Assembly (NCBI GenBank): GCA_001247695.2
Contig: LGRX02035076.1
Span: 1-64,000, forward strand
DNA length: 64,000 bases
Direction of reading: 5' to 3'
Source: Cymbomonas tetramitiformis
Taxonomy: Eukaryota > Chlorophyta > Pyramimonadophyceae > Pyramimonadales > Pyramimonadaceae
Shown: positions 21,001 through 31,500 of the stretch, piece by piece
Numbering within the stretch: the stretch's first letter is position 1
How the letters are laid out: each line of letters opens with the position of its first letter
Made by a program: the position numbers and the translations under genes
The notes under the pieces: model-generated
What the model was told of the DNA's origin: nothing
The model's input: the letters and a program-made list of their open reading frames with translations, nothing else
Database searches by the model: none

Positions 21001-24000
21001 TAGTGCAGTCTCCTGTGGCTACGGGGTGCCAAAGGATTCGCAAGGATAAGCATACACACTGAACGGCATGAGATCGGCCAACAAAAGCCAGCCCACCATC
21101 ATCCCAGTGGATGTGAGAAGCAAATCAGGAGCAGGGCGGGGCCGTGACAAGATACCACAAACTCATACATGTTCCCAACCCTGATGCAAAGCAGCATGGA
21201 AAGATGAAACGATGTGACCGATCATCGCCCAACAATTGTTGGTCTCTGGGTAACGGAGTAAGCGGACCCTGCTGGCATGCCCCCCAGTGGCTCCCGGTCG
21301 ATGGATGGGACCCGTTGGTCCATGGTTATGCCATGAATGCAGTCACACCACACAGCATGGACACCCCATGTCAAAAAAAGGAAACATGCGGGCACCTAAG
21401 TGCTCCCCACAAAATTCAAGGGAGAACACAGAAGTTGTACATCACCACCTTCTGCCTCTCCTCGCAGCACGACAGACGAATCTACCGAGCTCTCCAAGAG
21501 GCAGTGCCCGCCAGAATGGCACCACAGGGATAACCGCCTCCCAAAACCCACTTCCACCCGGCGGTCGTCCCCGTTCACAGCGATCCGTCAGTACTTCATA
21601 TCAAGGTCAAAGAACGCAAGTCCCCCGGCATGTGTAATAACCATGAGCACTGTACACGGAGAGGGAGCTAGCGTCAGACGAATCCAAGACACTCCCAAAA
21701 AGCGAGCCGTAGACGAATCCCCGACGCACTCAAAGAGGCAGTACCCATCAGAAGGGTACCACAGGGACAGCCACATCCCATCATCCAAATCATTCCAGTG
21801 GCCGTCCCCGTTCACAACGAGATGCCAGTACCCCATAAAGTGGGTATCGATCACCAGTCCCCCGGCAGGTGAAAAAGCCCCAAGGCACTGGACAAAAATA
21901 GAGCCAGCCGCAGACGAATCCCCGACGCCCTCAAAGAGGCAGTACCCGCCAGAAGGCATACACACACACATCCTTGGACAACTCAGGGAGCAGTGGGGTG
22001 GTCCTGCGCGTAGGCTTGGTGGTGGAAATATGGCTCGCGCAGCTCGGGGGGCAGGGATGAGCCGGCTTCAGGCAAAAGGCAGCAGTGCGCCTGCGGCGCG
22101 GATGCAGAGGGGCTCGGGTGGCTCAGCGAGGCTTAGGGGGTCCCATTCTTCACTAGTGAGCTCCGGAGAATCCGGATAAGTGTCCCGAAGTGTGTGCTGA
22201 ATCCTTTGATCCCCGGCGTGGGTACATAGTGCAGCCAGTCTTCTGTGGCTACGGGGTGCCAAAAGAGTCGATGCCGGAGGAAGCACTGACTATAGAATGG
22301 AGTGCACCACTTCGGGGGGCACAATCATCTGCAGGGTCTGCTGGTTTTAAGTGCTGCACATGGAGTTAGGAGTGCGGCCGGCATGAGGGCTCGTAACGGG
22401 CTGACTAAGCTCGATTCCCAAATGTTTCGAGTGTGGTCCGCTCTCCATAAAAGTCAATAAAACCAATCCGACAGGGCAGCCTGCTGGGCTACCAGGACTC
22501 CGAGCGTTCCCCCGCAGCATGCTATACCTTGAAAAGGGGAAAAGAAAAACATGGGCGCGCTTTCTGCACGCCTGCTGTTGAGGGTCTGGACCTTCAAATT
22601 GTAATACATTGTTTTCATCATTCCTCCCTCCCCCGTTTGAGCGATGCGGTATTCCTCTCCCCCCCCAACTTCAGGCCTTACAACCCTGCCCGCTTCCTCC
22701 ACAGGGCTGCGGCTTTCACCTGTTTGGCTCCTCGTTGATCCGCTTGTCCAGGTCCACACCTGCCCACTCTAGCATCTGCCAGACATACGCGTGTACAGTC
22801 TCCCCAGCCTCGTAGACCTGTATGCACACCCTCTCTTGCCGTCAGCGCGTCAGTCCCTGAGCAGTCGCCCAGCTCCCCAGGCAGTAGGCACGTCAAGCAC
22901 GCCGCAGCCTGAATCCCAACCGCTTGAGATGTGGGTCAAGGGGAGGTCAGGTGGGTGCATCCCGAATCACAACCGCTTAAGATGTTGGTCAAGGGGAGGT
23001 CAGGTGGGTGCATCCCGAATCACAACCGCTTAACATGTGGGTCAAGGGGAAGTGTGGGGGAGGGTATAGAGGAGCACGGGAAGGGGTGATCGCGGCGAGG
23101 AAGGTGAGGGAGGGTTTTGATCTCACCCTCAAATCCTCGGTTGAGCCCTGGGCACGGGCAAAGTCGCCAACGCCCATCCCCCCTCGCACACCATCCTCCC
23201 ATCAGAATGGCGTTGCGAGAATACCGGTTTCAGACACAACAGATACGTGCGGGCTCTCCACTCACTGTACGCTGAGAACACAATGATAAAATGAAAATGA
23301 TTGCATATGTTTTTCACTTCGTGCCAAGGATACCATTGTGCCATTCCTGATCAGGCCTCGTATCTCAGGGGCGGACATACTTTGCGGCGTATGATGGTCT
23401 TCGGGAGGTTGCCTTCGGGAAGCCGCTCGTCGGAGGTCTGGTAGCGGTGCGTGAAACTGAATGTCAGGTTGTCCACTGCTGCGGCATGCAGGCTCTCGGT
23501 TTTAGAGCACTCGCACCTGGGGCATCCGCAGGGTCCCCGTGTCACACATGCCTCCCTTCCTTCCTCGTACCTCCGTCCCAAACCGTGGCGCCGCACCCGT
23601 TACATCCCACAGCCCTGCACAGCACTGCGAAGCACTGCCAAGGAGGCGGGGGGGACTCCATCAGAGCGCGCGCCCCAACGAGACCCTGGAAGGCTCGAGC
23701 AACTTGAATATTGCTGTGCACGAAGAAGACGCGCAGAAGAAGTGGCTGAAAAGGAGGCAGGCAGGCCATTTGTTGGGAGATGCGCCACCGCGAAGGAGCC
23801 CCTTCCCAACCTGAACCTGCGGCATAAAGAAGGCTCCGGCCGTGAACCATTGGAAAGCGCCGGCGAGGGCCGCGAGAGAGGAGAGTTGCGCAGGGTGCAC
23901 TGAAAAATGCAGGCCAGGGATGGGGCCAGCTGGTGTAAAGTACGCACCTCCCAGGGCCGTTGCCCACAGTCCAGACCTCTGAGCCAGGGAGGCAGTCCAG

Positions 24001-26986
24001 CCCTGCGTTCTGCACGAGCCCTTCCCATGAGCCTTCACTCAAAGCGCACCGTGCGGACCGTCCAAAGTCCATCCTCGTTCGCTGTCACCGAACGAATAGC
24101 ACCAGGAGGGCGACCCGGCCTGCGCCAGTGGCAACCTCGCGCTCCGCGCCAAGAAGACTCTCGGGAGGGCGTGGCTAACTATGCGGCAAAATCACGGGAG
24201 TTAGCACGATCCTTGTTTCCGCGCAATCCATGATCGGCCATCATATAGCATTGCGCTATAGGATTGTGTCCACGTAGGCATGGGCTGACCACGCCGAGCT
24301 GTATTTGGGCGGACGAACCTCGAGTGTTGCGCTGCAGTTTGTGCTGTACTTGACATCCGCCGTGACAGAGTAATACGTCACCGACTTCACCGAGGTCGCG
24401 AAAAAGTAGCCATCGCCGACCTGCGCAACAGGCTCCGTCCTCGCCTGGTGATTGCTGCTGCCATTTGTATCACGACGAGGAGATCCCCAAGAGAAAGGAG
24501 CATCACACAGTAACAGTCTCCCAGTAATAGCACTCCACCACAGTACGGTGGCTAGGGAATACTCGAGCGCACCTTTTCTGTGAAAGCCTCGCCCTTCCCC
24601 CACCAGCACCTGCAGAGCCATCACGCGGCGAGGCACAGGGCGAGGCTCCGCTAAGCACCGAGCCCGCGCGATCAATGGAGAGCTGCTTTTCCTTTAGGCA
24701 CCAAGTAGACCCACTCAAAAGGGCATCGCTATTCCTGAATCGGGCCCACGTGCGCTGACTAAGATGAAGCCGCGCTTCCGATGTTCTGAAAGGCGAGATG
24801 TTCTGAGACGACATTTTCACAAGCTTCCCGTCACTCACTGTTCCCCCAAATCAGGAGCAAGGCGAGCAGCGATACGTGTGTCCCTGACACACTTGGCAGC
24901 TGCCTTTCGATCAGCCCAACACCAAATCGACTTAGAAGTCAAAAAGGATTTCGCATCTGGTTGCGCCCCGCGCGTTCCTCGCGACAGGCCACAGACAGGC
25001 GCGTTGCATAACACAAGAGGCTTCACGACCCGGTCGCTAGCGCGCAAGTTATGCCGCGGTGGCGGTCGCTAGCGCGCAAGTTATGCCGCGGTGGCGGTCG
25101 CTAGCGCGCAAGTTATGCCGCGGTGGCGGTCGCTAGCGCGCAAGTTATGCCGCGGTGGCGGTCGCTAGCGCGCAAGTTATGCCGCGGTGGCGGTCGCTAG
25201 CGCGCAAGTTATGCCGCGGTGGCGAAGATAGCATCCGGAGCGGCGCACCCCTTGTTTTGGAACTTTCGGTCGGGATCGTATTCGTATGAGTGCTCATCAA
25301 GGCGGTTGCACAGGGTATCAGCGCCGGTATCCGTTGCCTCATAGAGTTCCAGTTGGGCCACGGAGAAATCGCTGCCCACGACCGCCCAGCTCGAAATAAA
25401 GCTGCGAGGGGATTCGTTGTACAAATACCCCTTCTGCACCACCTGCGACAGCGCCACAAGACAACTTCGGACCTCGTCACGCTTCTGAGATGGACGCTGC
25501 GTTTGTCCCAAGGCCTGGTCCCGAGACAACTTCGAACCTCGTCACACTTCCGAGATGGACGCTGCCTTCGTCCCAAGGCCTGGTCCCAAGACAACTTCGA
25601 ACCTCGTCACGCTTCCGAGATGGACGCTGCCTTCGTCCCAAGGCCTGGTCCCAAGACAACTTCGAACCTCGTCACGCTTCTGAGATGGACGCTGCCTTTG
25701 TCCCAAGGCCTGGTCCCAAGACAACTTCGAACCTCGTCACGCTTCCGAGATGGACGCTGCCTTTGTCCCAAGGCCTGGTCCCGAGACAACTTCGGACCTC
25801 GTCACGCTTCCGAGATGGACGCTGCCTTTGTCCCAAGACCTGGTCCCGAGACAGCTGCAGCAACATGATGCATGAAAGCTCAGCTGGCTGCTCCGAAGAC
25901 GCGCGCGAGCTTTCCCGTCGCCCTCGTCCCACACAGTTCCTGGCGATATCTCCCCCCTTTATGTAGGCTCTCCTTCGCCACGCACTGGGTTGTGCTTGCG
26001 CGAGCGCGTGCGCACGTATGCATCTGCGTGAGTGCCAAAATGATCTTCCTACTTCCTGATGTATCCTGGTGTTTTTGAAGTCGTACTCTCACTCCAACTG
26101 AGGATCACAAGTAAGAAGCGGGGGCAGTTCCTAAAAGAGACGGCCCGCGCACGTGCCCCGGCGGCAGCTCAGGTCATCTTCACTGAGTACGTGTGATGTG
26201 CCACTGTCACGTGGCGTAACGCGTGTGCTTGTGTGGAGAGCCCGGGTCGGCGCTCTTTATCGCTCTTTATTTGTAGTGTGGGCTGCGGGCATGTTTCGAC
26301 GAAGCTTTGGATGCTGGACTTGGTCCTGCAATAATGCAGTGCTACGCTGCCATTCTGCAGTAAAGTGCTAAGGGAACCGTTGGCTGCGTATAGTCTAGGC
26401 CTGAGTTGAATGTGCCAGGAAGAAGTGGTGACATCGTTGTATCGTAATCGGATGTGACCGCAGGTCGAACTACGAGGCTGCTTGACCACGAAATCCGTGA
26501 CCGATTTCAGACGCCCTTGAACTGGCTGCTCCTAGCTTTTCAAAGATAAAGTGACCCAGACTGGAGTCTTCAGAGGAATTGTGACCTTCCGAAATACTGA
26601 CGCTGCGGGGACTTCGCGCTTCCCAGCGACACCCCTGCCGACTTGCGCGCACTTTGGAGGAGATATAACTTACACAGGCGAACACGACGAAAACAAGAAC
26701 TGTGAGTTGTAACAGCTTGAGCATAAGCCCCAGTCGCCAGTCGAGTAGTTGAACTTGTTTTGCCCCAGAGACAGAGAGGTTCGGCTTCACGTATGAATAC
26801 CACACATTCGCCCATCTGCCTGAAGCCACCTGCGAAAAGAGAGACGTCTTCTGAAAGGTCTTCTTCAAAAAGTTTCTATGGTGTTAATCACGATCCCAGC
26901 AAAGTATTTTCAAGTGCATGTCATCGTATAAACCGTTTCGCTTGCAGGCTTACCGGAGAGCAGTGCGGGAAGATGTTGAGCGGCAT
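14295..26986 (-). CDS. P2X-like ATP-gated channel with cytoplasmic EF-hand (multi-exon)
   Basis: P2X channels have a short N-terminus, TM1, a Cys-rich ectodomain, TM2 and a cytoplasmic tail. This layout is visible in order on the minus strand. MPLNIFPHCSP (26986-26954) splices in phase to an exon with KPNLSVSGAKQVQLLDWRLG and TM1 (LLQLTVLVFVVFACVSYI). Ectodomain exons follow: QKGYLYNESP, VGDGYFFATS, a CLPG...VGNGPG exon, NLTFSFTHRYQ, and AGVDLDKRIN. Then come YPKLRLSGLQLAFKL...ENYGILVNF and TM2 (QIGTFDVNSLVNSLTNAVVM), echoing the P2X GIR...G-GKF signature. Post-TM2 GLKSGFHKRM leads to an EF-hand loop DDNQSGYLDKYE and two further exons to TAG (14295-14297). Several junctions agree in phase (coordinates in the exon entries). 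The exact model between 22.7 and 19.2 kb and between 17.0 and 15.1 kb is unresolved. P2X homologues are known in prasinophytes; the EF-hand tail is the unusual part. Another two-TM channel family is the main alternative. Confidence 0.6.
15944..17020. repeat. ~50-bp degenerate minisatellite (about 20 units)
   Basis: The consensus runs TTTCCTAGTGGGTCATCAGG, then GCTACCGCGGAGTTAAGG, then GGCGTGAGGTGAGTAGA. Units differ by many 1-3 bp indels. The array fills the intron downstream (minus strand) of the EF-hand exon and ends about 10 bp from that exon's donor site (17031). Confidence 0.8.
17032..17140 (-). other. EF-hand exon of the P2X-like gene
   Basis: It encodes LLTGTLIFSLMDDNQSGYLD and then KYELYRRLRTLMERG. 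The loop DDNQSGYLDKYE fits the canonical EF-hand positions 1, 3, 5, 6, 8, 9 and 12. The donor is GAGCGAG/GTGCGA at 17032/17031. The acceptor side (about 17128-17146) is not certain. A single EF-hand suggests Ca2+ sensing or pairing with another helix; this is an inference. Confidence 0.65.
17518..19144 (-). other. ectodomain-end, TM2 and post-TM2 exons of the P2X-like gene
   Basis: Exon 18904-19144 (80 codons plus 1 nt) encodes GTYPKLRLSGLQLAF to ENYGILVNFQA. Exon 18086-18165 (2 nt plus 26 codons) encodes QIGTFDVNSLVNSLTNAVVM and LGFCNT. Exon 17518-17628 (37 codons) encodes VVIIVATSLMGLKSGFHKRM to KYAAQ. Phases 1 and 0 agree at both junctions, with GT donors and AG acceptors. The segment reads straight through a hydrophobic helix into a basic juxtamembrane stretch, as in P2X TM2. 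Confidence 0.65.
19371..19560. repeat. partial copy of the duplicated exon block
   Basis: It matches the first roughly 170 bp of the block that starts at 19563 (CCAGCCCACCAKCATCCCAG, GGCGGGGCCGTGACAAGATA) with more divergence than the later copies show among themselves. Confidence 0.8.
19563..20353 (-). repeat. duplicated block copy A with two Trp-rich repeat units
   Basis: The minus strand encodes two related units, GLVIDTHFMGYWHLVVNGDG...LSLWYPSDGYCLFE (about 20350-20190) and GLVFFDLDMKYWRIAVNGDG...LSLWCHSGGHCLLE (about 20128-19950). The shared pattern is GLV...YW.I.VNGDG...LSLW..SGGHCL.E..DSS. The block lies inside the P2X-like gene, on its sense strand, between two ectodomain exons. The units may be exons of that gene, decaying duplicates of exons, or a nested gene; phases could not be closed. 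The fold is unknown. Confidence 0.7.
20372..20956 (-). repeat. duplicated block copy B (one Trp-rich unit)
   Basis: Direct copy of block A with over 95 percent identity by eye, but lacking the GLVIDTHFMGYW unit. After GTGTAATAA it breaks into a short sequence also related to 22205-22265 (20975-21050). Confidence 0.8.
21057..21862 (-). repeat. duplicated block copy C with two Trp-rich repeat units
   Basis: Nearly identical to block A over its full length, including both Trp-rich units. It is followed on the minus strand's upstream side by a third, partial unit (GGYCLFEGVGDSSAAGS, about 21960-21900). The minus-strand frame is open across the last units (about 21588-21971), which favours real coding ancestry. 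Confidence 0.85.
22720..22817 (-). other. ectodomain exon of the P2X-like gene
   Basis: It encodes VYEAGETVHAYVWQMLEWAG and then VDLDKRINEEPN, with acceptor ACAG/GTC and donor ACAG/GTGAAA, leaving phase 2. Known P2X proteins have the next segment (here exon 18904-19144) immediately afterwards, but that exon begins in phase 0. At least one exon must therefore lie between, inside the duplicated region. Confidence 0.6.
22911..23055. repeat. 53-bp tandem repeat, three units
   Basis: Three units of CCGAATCACAACCGCTTAAG followed by ATGTGGGTCAAGGGGAGGTC and AGGTGGGTGCAT. The array is intronic to the P2X-like gene. Confidence 0.8.
23381..24420 (-). other. Cys-rich ectodomain exons of the P2X-like gene
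   Basis: Exon 24319-24420 (34 codons, phase 0 both ends) encodes VGDGYFFATSVKSVTYYSV to NCSATLE. Between about 24140 and 23945 are coding-like pieces with WCYSFGDSERG and AGLDCLPGSEVWTVGNGPG whose joins are unclear. Exon 23381-23476 encodes VDNLTFSFTHRYQTSDERL to KTIIRRK with donor AAA/GTATGT. GDGYFF and the Cys-Gly-rich pieces correspond in order to P2X ectodomain landmarks. Confidence 0.5.
25032..25223. repeat. 32-bp minisatellite, six identical units
   Basis: Six perfect copies of GGTCGCTAGCGCGCAAGTTA plus TGCCGCGGTGGC. It lies about 25 bp from the 3' end of P2X-like exon 3 (minus strand). Perfect identity implies very recent expansion. Confidence 0.95.
25249..25442 (-). other. exon 3 of the P2X-like gene
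   Basis: It encodes VVQKGYLYNESPRSFISSWA to DPDRKFQNK directly after TM1, with acceptor CTGTCGCAG/GTG at 25443/25442. The 3' end is uncertain (GTGCGC near 25248 is the best donor). It is sandwiched between two minisatellites, at 25032-25223 and 25461-25850. Confidence 0.55.
25461..25850. repeat. 65-bp minisatellite, six units
   Basis: Six head-to-tail 65-bp units start at 25461, 25526, 25591, 25656, 25721 and 25786 (ACAACTTCGAACCTCGTCAC...), differing by a few substitutions. The array starts 18 bp from the acceptor side of exon 3. It creates long spurious ORFs on both strands. Confidence 0.95.
26653..26986 (-). other. first two exons of the P2X-like gene (start codon and TM1)
   Basis: Exon 1 (26954-26986, 11 codons) runs MPLNIFPHCSP/GTAAGC. 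Exon 2 (26653-26829, 59 codons) starts after TTTTCGCAG with VASGRWANVWYSYVKP. It contains the TM1 helix and ends SYISSK/GTGCGC. Both junctions are phase 0. The ATG at 26986 was chosen because it gives a clean short exon with a good donor. A longer reading through the intron from 26868 is less likely. Confidence 0.65.
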
Positions 26987-28570
26987 GTCTCCCGGTGAGG
27001 CCTCCCGAGGCAGTCGCGAGGAACAGTGCCGCCACTAGCTTACGAGAACGCGAAAAGGGGAAACAAACCACACCTTAAGTTTCGTATCTGGCCATGAATA
27101 AGTGAGCTCAGAGTCACCTCTGTCTGTCAATGGGGAGCTCCTCGTAAGGCTGAAATTTGAGAATTTCCAATTTCAATGGCATTTGGCAGACGGCTTCACT
27201 AAAAACCGTTCGGTGACACTGTATCACTGTATTACGTTGGCACGTATTAAACATATACAGTAGAAACAAACAGGCTATCCGGTAGAAACAATTTATATGG
27301 ATTTATGGTGTACGTAAGATCTTTATTTGCTCCCAAACGTCGTATCCAAATTAAATTTCTATATATATTGTTACATACATAATTATTCAACAGCATAGTA
27401 TAATTATACGCATCATATATCCTTTTCCCGAAATGCCTCCTCCATCTCCATCTCCATCCCCATCGCATACCGCATATATTTATATATGTCCAGCCTCCAG
27501 CGCATCGATCGCGATCGCGTGATACTTACATCATTCAAAGTTTCAAATTATAGAAACTTATTACAAACGACAGATGCGAAGGACAAACCGAAAGGTTATT
27601 AACTGAAGCTATTATATATATATATATAGCATGAAAGATTGAAGGAGTAAAGGATACCTTACGGGAGAGGACTTGGAACAGCGAAATTTCCAAGAAATCT
27701 GGAATGCGGTTGTGGGACTCTCCCTCATCGCAGGCCCCAATAAAGCTCAATAGTGTAGGTTTCGTGAAACGTCTACACGTATATGTCTTTCGTTTGTCTA
27801 CTTAGTGCGTGTTTTTGGATTCACACTGCCCTCGGTTATGGCAACTTCTCGTCACGTCCCTTTTAATCCACGTTGGTTATTCGATTCGTAAACGAGCGAA
27901 ATTATGCGTAAATGCTTGGGGATGGAGACAGCGCTGGCCGCGTTAGAATCCGCAGGCGTGTTTTCGATCTTCGTGAGGAGCGTGATACGTTATCGTATTA
28001 TCCTATTTCCTCACGTTTGACGACAGCGTGCTCAACCAATTTAAGGCGAAGTAAACTTACTCTGCATTGCGACATAAACTGCAACCGTAGCAGTTGAACT
28101 CGGCCTCGAGTCATGTTCAGTACATCCTAACACCGCTACGACTGGTAGGAAATGTGCTCTGGATTCATAAAGCCGCTTGGTGTTCTATATCTCTTCCAAA
28201 CCTGGGTCGTGGGCTGCACACATATAAATCTCCGTGAAATTGGCCCGCACGTCCGAAGGCACAAAGAGGAGTATGGGTTTACTGTCATTTTTTTCTTCGA
28301 CAGGAACTTTCGGTATGCAGGCCTCAAAGAGTTGTGATTCCCACTCAATGAAACAAGTCTGTATGAGTAGTCGACTCGTTACCGGAGGCTTCACACGTGG
28401 CGCTGCACACGTGGCGCTGCATTTTGAACCCTCAGCAAGATGACTGTGTACCCAGCCTGTTCAACCCTCAGCACGGTTTTGAGGGGTTTATTACAGGGCA
28501 TCTCTTTCCGCATACGCAGTCTTTAATCCTGTTGGGTTTTGCACGCTGAAGCAGAGACCTGACGGCGAGC
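26987..28570. other. intergenic, divergent promoter region, no gene recognised
   Basis: It separates the minus-strand P2X-like gene from the plus-strand glycosyltransferase gene. It is AT-rich with a (TA)n run near 27613-27629. The first exons of the glycosyltransferase probably lie in its right part but could not be recognised. Confidence 0.5.
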
Positions 28571-31500
28571 ATGCTAATTAACATGAGGAGGAACAACATG
28601 ACCAATGAGCTCGCTGGAACGCACGACAAACTCGAGTGTGATTTCCTTGGGAAAGTTGTGGGCGAACATACTGTGCTGTGTGCGAATGTGGATAAAGATC
28701 AGCACACCGACTGGGGATCAAAGCAACTATGGAGTAATCCTCTGAATCTCAGATGGTGGATGATCCTTCAGGTAACATGATTTGTAGGGTTTTCCACACG
28801 TCATACCATGACGTATCATCAAAGATGAAGGAAGTCAACTTTAGACGACGCCATGGCAGGGGCTTGCGTCGCGTACGTGTGTCATGTTGCAACTTGCAAG
28901 CACCTCACCCTCGTATTCCAGAGTGCAAGAACCCGATGCCGTCATAAACCACCTCCCCGCTAGATTCGCTAGTTCTTGAAAGCAAGCTACGCCCCTGTGG
29001 GGTCAGCGTTGGCAGCTGGAATACGCGCGGAGAACAAGGGTCGCTATACTTGCTGTCTGACTGTCTCCTTGTAGAGGATGACACTTCACACAAGCAAACC
29101 ATACCACTCAACTCACCAACAGCTGACAACGACGAACTTTCACGGGGGAGTTGCTCACAGGTCTTGAAACACGGCAACAACGTGCTATGGACTGACACCG
29201 ACGTTGTGTTCACCCGCTCGCCACGCGGGACGCTCGAGGCGCTTGCAGCATCAGGTGTGGACGCCGCCACGAATTTCCATCAGATGTCGAAGTTTGAGCT
29301 GAACACCGGCATCGGATTTCTCCGAAGCACCAACTCCACGATCGCTCTGGTCGAGGACACTTGGGCACGCATCGTGAACGAGACAAAGAAGCTCGAGGCC
29401 CAGGATCCAACGGCCGTTAGCAACGAGCAACAAATCTTTACGGATGCTGTGGAAAGCAAGCTCTCGGGTACTTGGTCACTGCGGTTGACGTGGGACCAGC
29501 ATCACAATCGCGACTGCGTCCTGGCCACAGGGCTGTCGCGCTCCGGGAAAGAAGACCCCGGCTGCCATTTCAGCACTCAGGGCGCAGAGAGAATGAAGCT
29601 GGCTTTCACCACCCGTGAGCCTGTCTCACATCAGGGCTTCACCTTCCAGGTACCACCTGACTGCCACGTGTCCACCTTCCGTACACCGTCGTCAATTCAC
29701 GCCACACTGGGTGCCGCATACGTCGCGCGTGTTGAATTCCAATATGTACAAGACAGAGCAAGAGCTTCATTAACTGCCATGCTTAGGGTTCCAAAAGCTA
29801 TGTAAGGGTGTCTAAGAGCTATTCTATACTAATCAGTTTTCACTTGGTCACCAGACTGTATATTGTTTCCCCTAACCCCTAAATATTCTTTTGACGTCCG
29901 TCATGCATTGATGGACAACCGTGCAACAAACACAAACACTCCTTGTGACAGTGTAATGTTCAAGACCACCGTATGCCATAAACGATGCAGGCTTTTGCTG
30001 TCCCACCAAAAAAAAAAACCCTTCTTATGGAGCTGCCTATGGAGTGTTTTGTAAATTCGATCAAGTTAATGGCCCTGAGTGGCCCTTGAAAGGTACCACT
30101 CAGTCCAAGGGACACAAGTTTCCAGGTGGTGCCGGACAAGATATTCGGCTGGAAAGAAACTCTCTACGATATCTACAGTGAGCACCGCAAAGCGGGCACT
30201 CACCCCACCGCGCAGGACCTCCCGGCGGTCCTACACATCAAGGCGGGCACAGGGGGGCATGCTGGGGACAAGGTGCACCCTCTCTGAAGCCCTAAGTGAG
30301 CTGCAGGAAAGCCTAAGGTCGGAGCTTTCATGGAGGCGCGTAGGCTCGTAGGCTGTATGCCGCCAGCCATGAGGCACCCGCATGTGAGGCTCTGGGGACG
30401 CACGTCGATTTGGGATAGCAAACGGAGACACTTCACCGCTTGGGTGCCACATGCGGGCTTTTAGGGTTTTGTCGCAGTGCCGCAGTAGATGTATAATGAG
30501 TTTAGGCTTCGAGTTAGTGGCGTATTATAATTCACAGGTTGTGTTTTGGCTTGAGACTGATCAGCAGTGCCAAATGGCGCTCCTACGGGAGACCATGTGA
30601 CGAGCTAGGGGTTTCATGGTAGCACCACGCGGATGGTGCACGAGTTAAAGCCCGAGTGATCTGGTGATTGCGTGTTTTGCGGCAGCGATGCCATCGGATG
30701 AAGACTTTGCGGCGAATTTAGAATTATTTGATATCCCCGCGTTGTGTGCTAGGAGGAAACTATTCTCACAGCGGTCCAAGGTTTTGCTGTAGCGCCATGT
30801 GACGAGCAAAATGTTGTGTGTCTGCACGGTGATGTAAGGGGTTCATCTGGTGGTAGAGCCGCCGCGTGCGCGAGGTGGAGCCAATGCGGTGATGTGAGGG
30901 GTTTGTGCCACTTGTCAGATACGCTACTTGTCTGCCTTGGGGATGTGGAGTGGTGTGAAGCGCACCGCGAACGGGGTGCCGCCTGGGGCGCTGGTGCCCG
31001 CCAAGGTCCGCAGTGCAGTGCCCTTGGAGGACCAGGTGGACCACATCATCGCACTCTGTGCGCGCGCGAAGGCACTCGGCGAGGTGCTTGTTCTGCCGCC
31101 GGTCAACTGTGAGCTGCCGGGGGCTATCACGGTATTCAACTGGCCCGCCCTCACCAAGTATGTCTGCTACCACTTCAACTGCTACAAGGGATTGGGAGGA
31201 CACGAGCTCTGGAAGGCGTGCCACCACAGCCTCCTCGCACCATTCGAGGTGGCCCACTTCAAACAGCGCAACAATAGCGAACAGGTCAGCAGTGCCTCCG
31301 TCCTGGCTGGTCATGCCCAAGACCCTACTTCGAATGCAATCACGGGGACCCTTGCACCTGCGGAGGGCGACGCCAATACTCACATCCACGCGGCAACGCC
31401 ACGTGCGCCTTCGGTTGCGATGGTGCCGGTGGTGCCAAAGGGAACCCCGTTTAACGCCTCGAAAGTGGGGCTGGTCGTGAGCAACTGCAACCACAAGCTG

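Noticed and set aside
25032..25850. Regular tandem repeats that could suggest a CRISPR array
   Set aside because: Units are directly contiguous with no unique spacers, the sequence is eukaryotic, and no cas genes are present.
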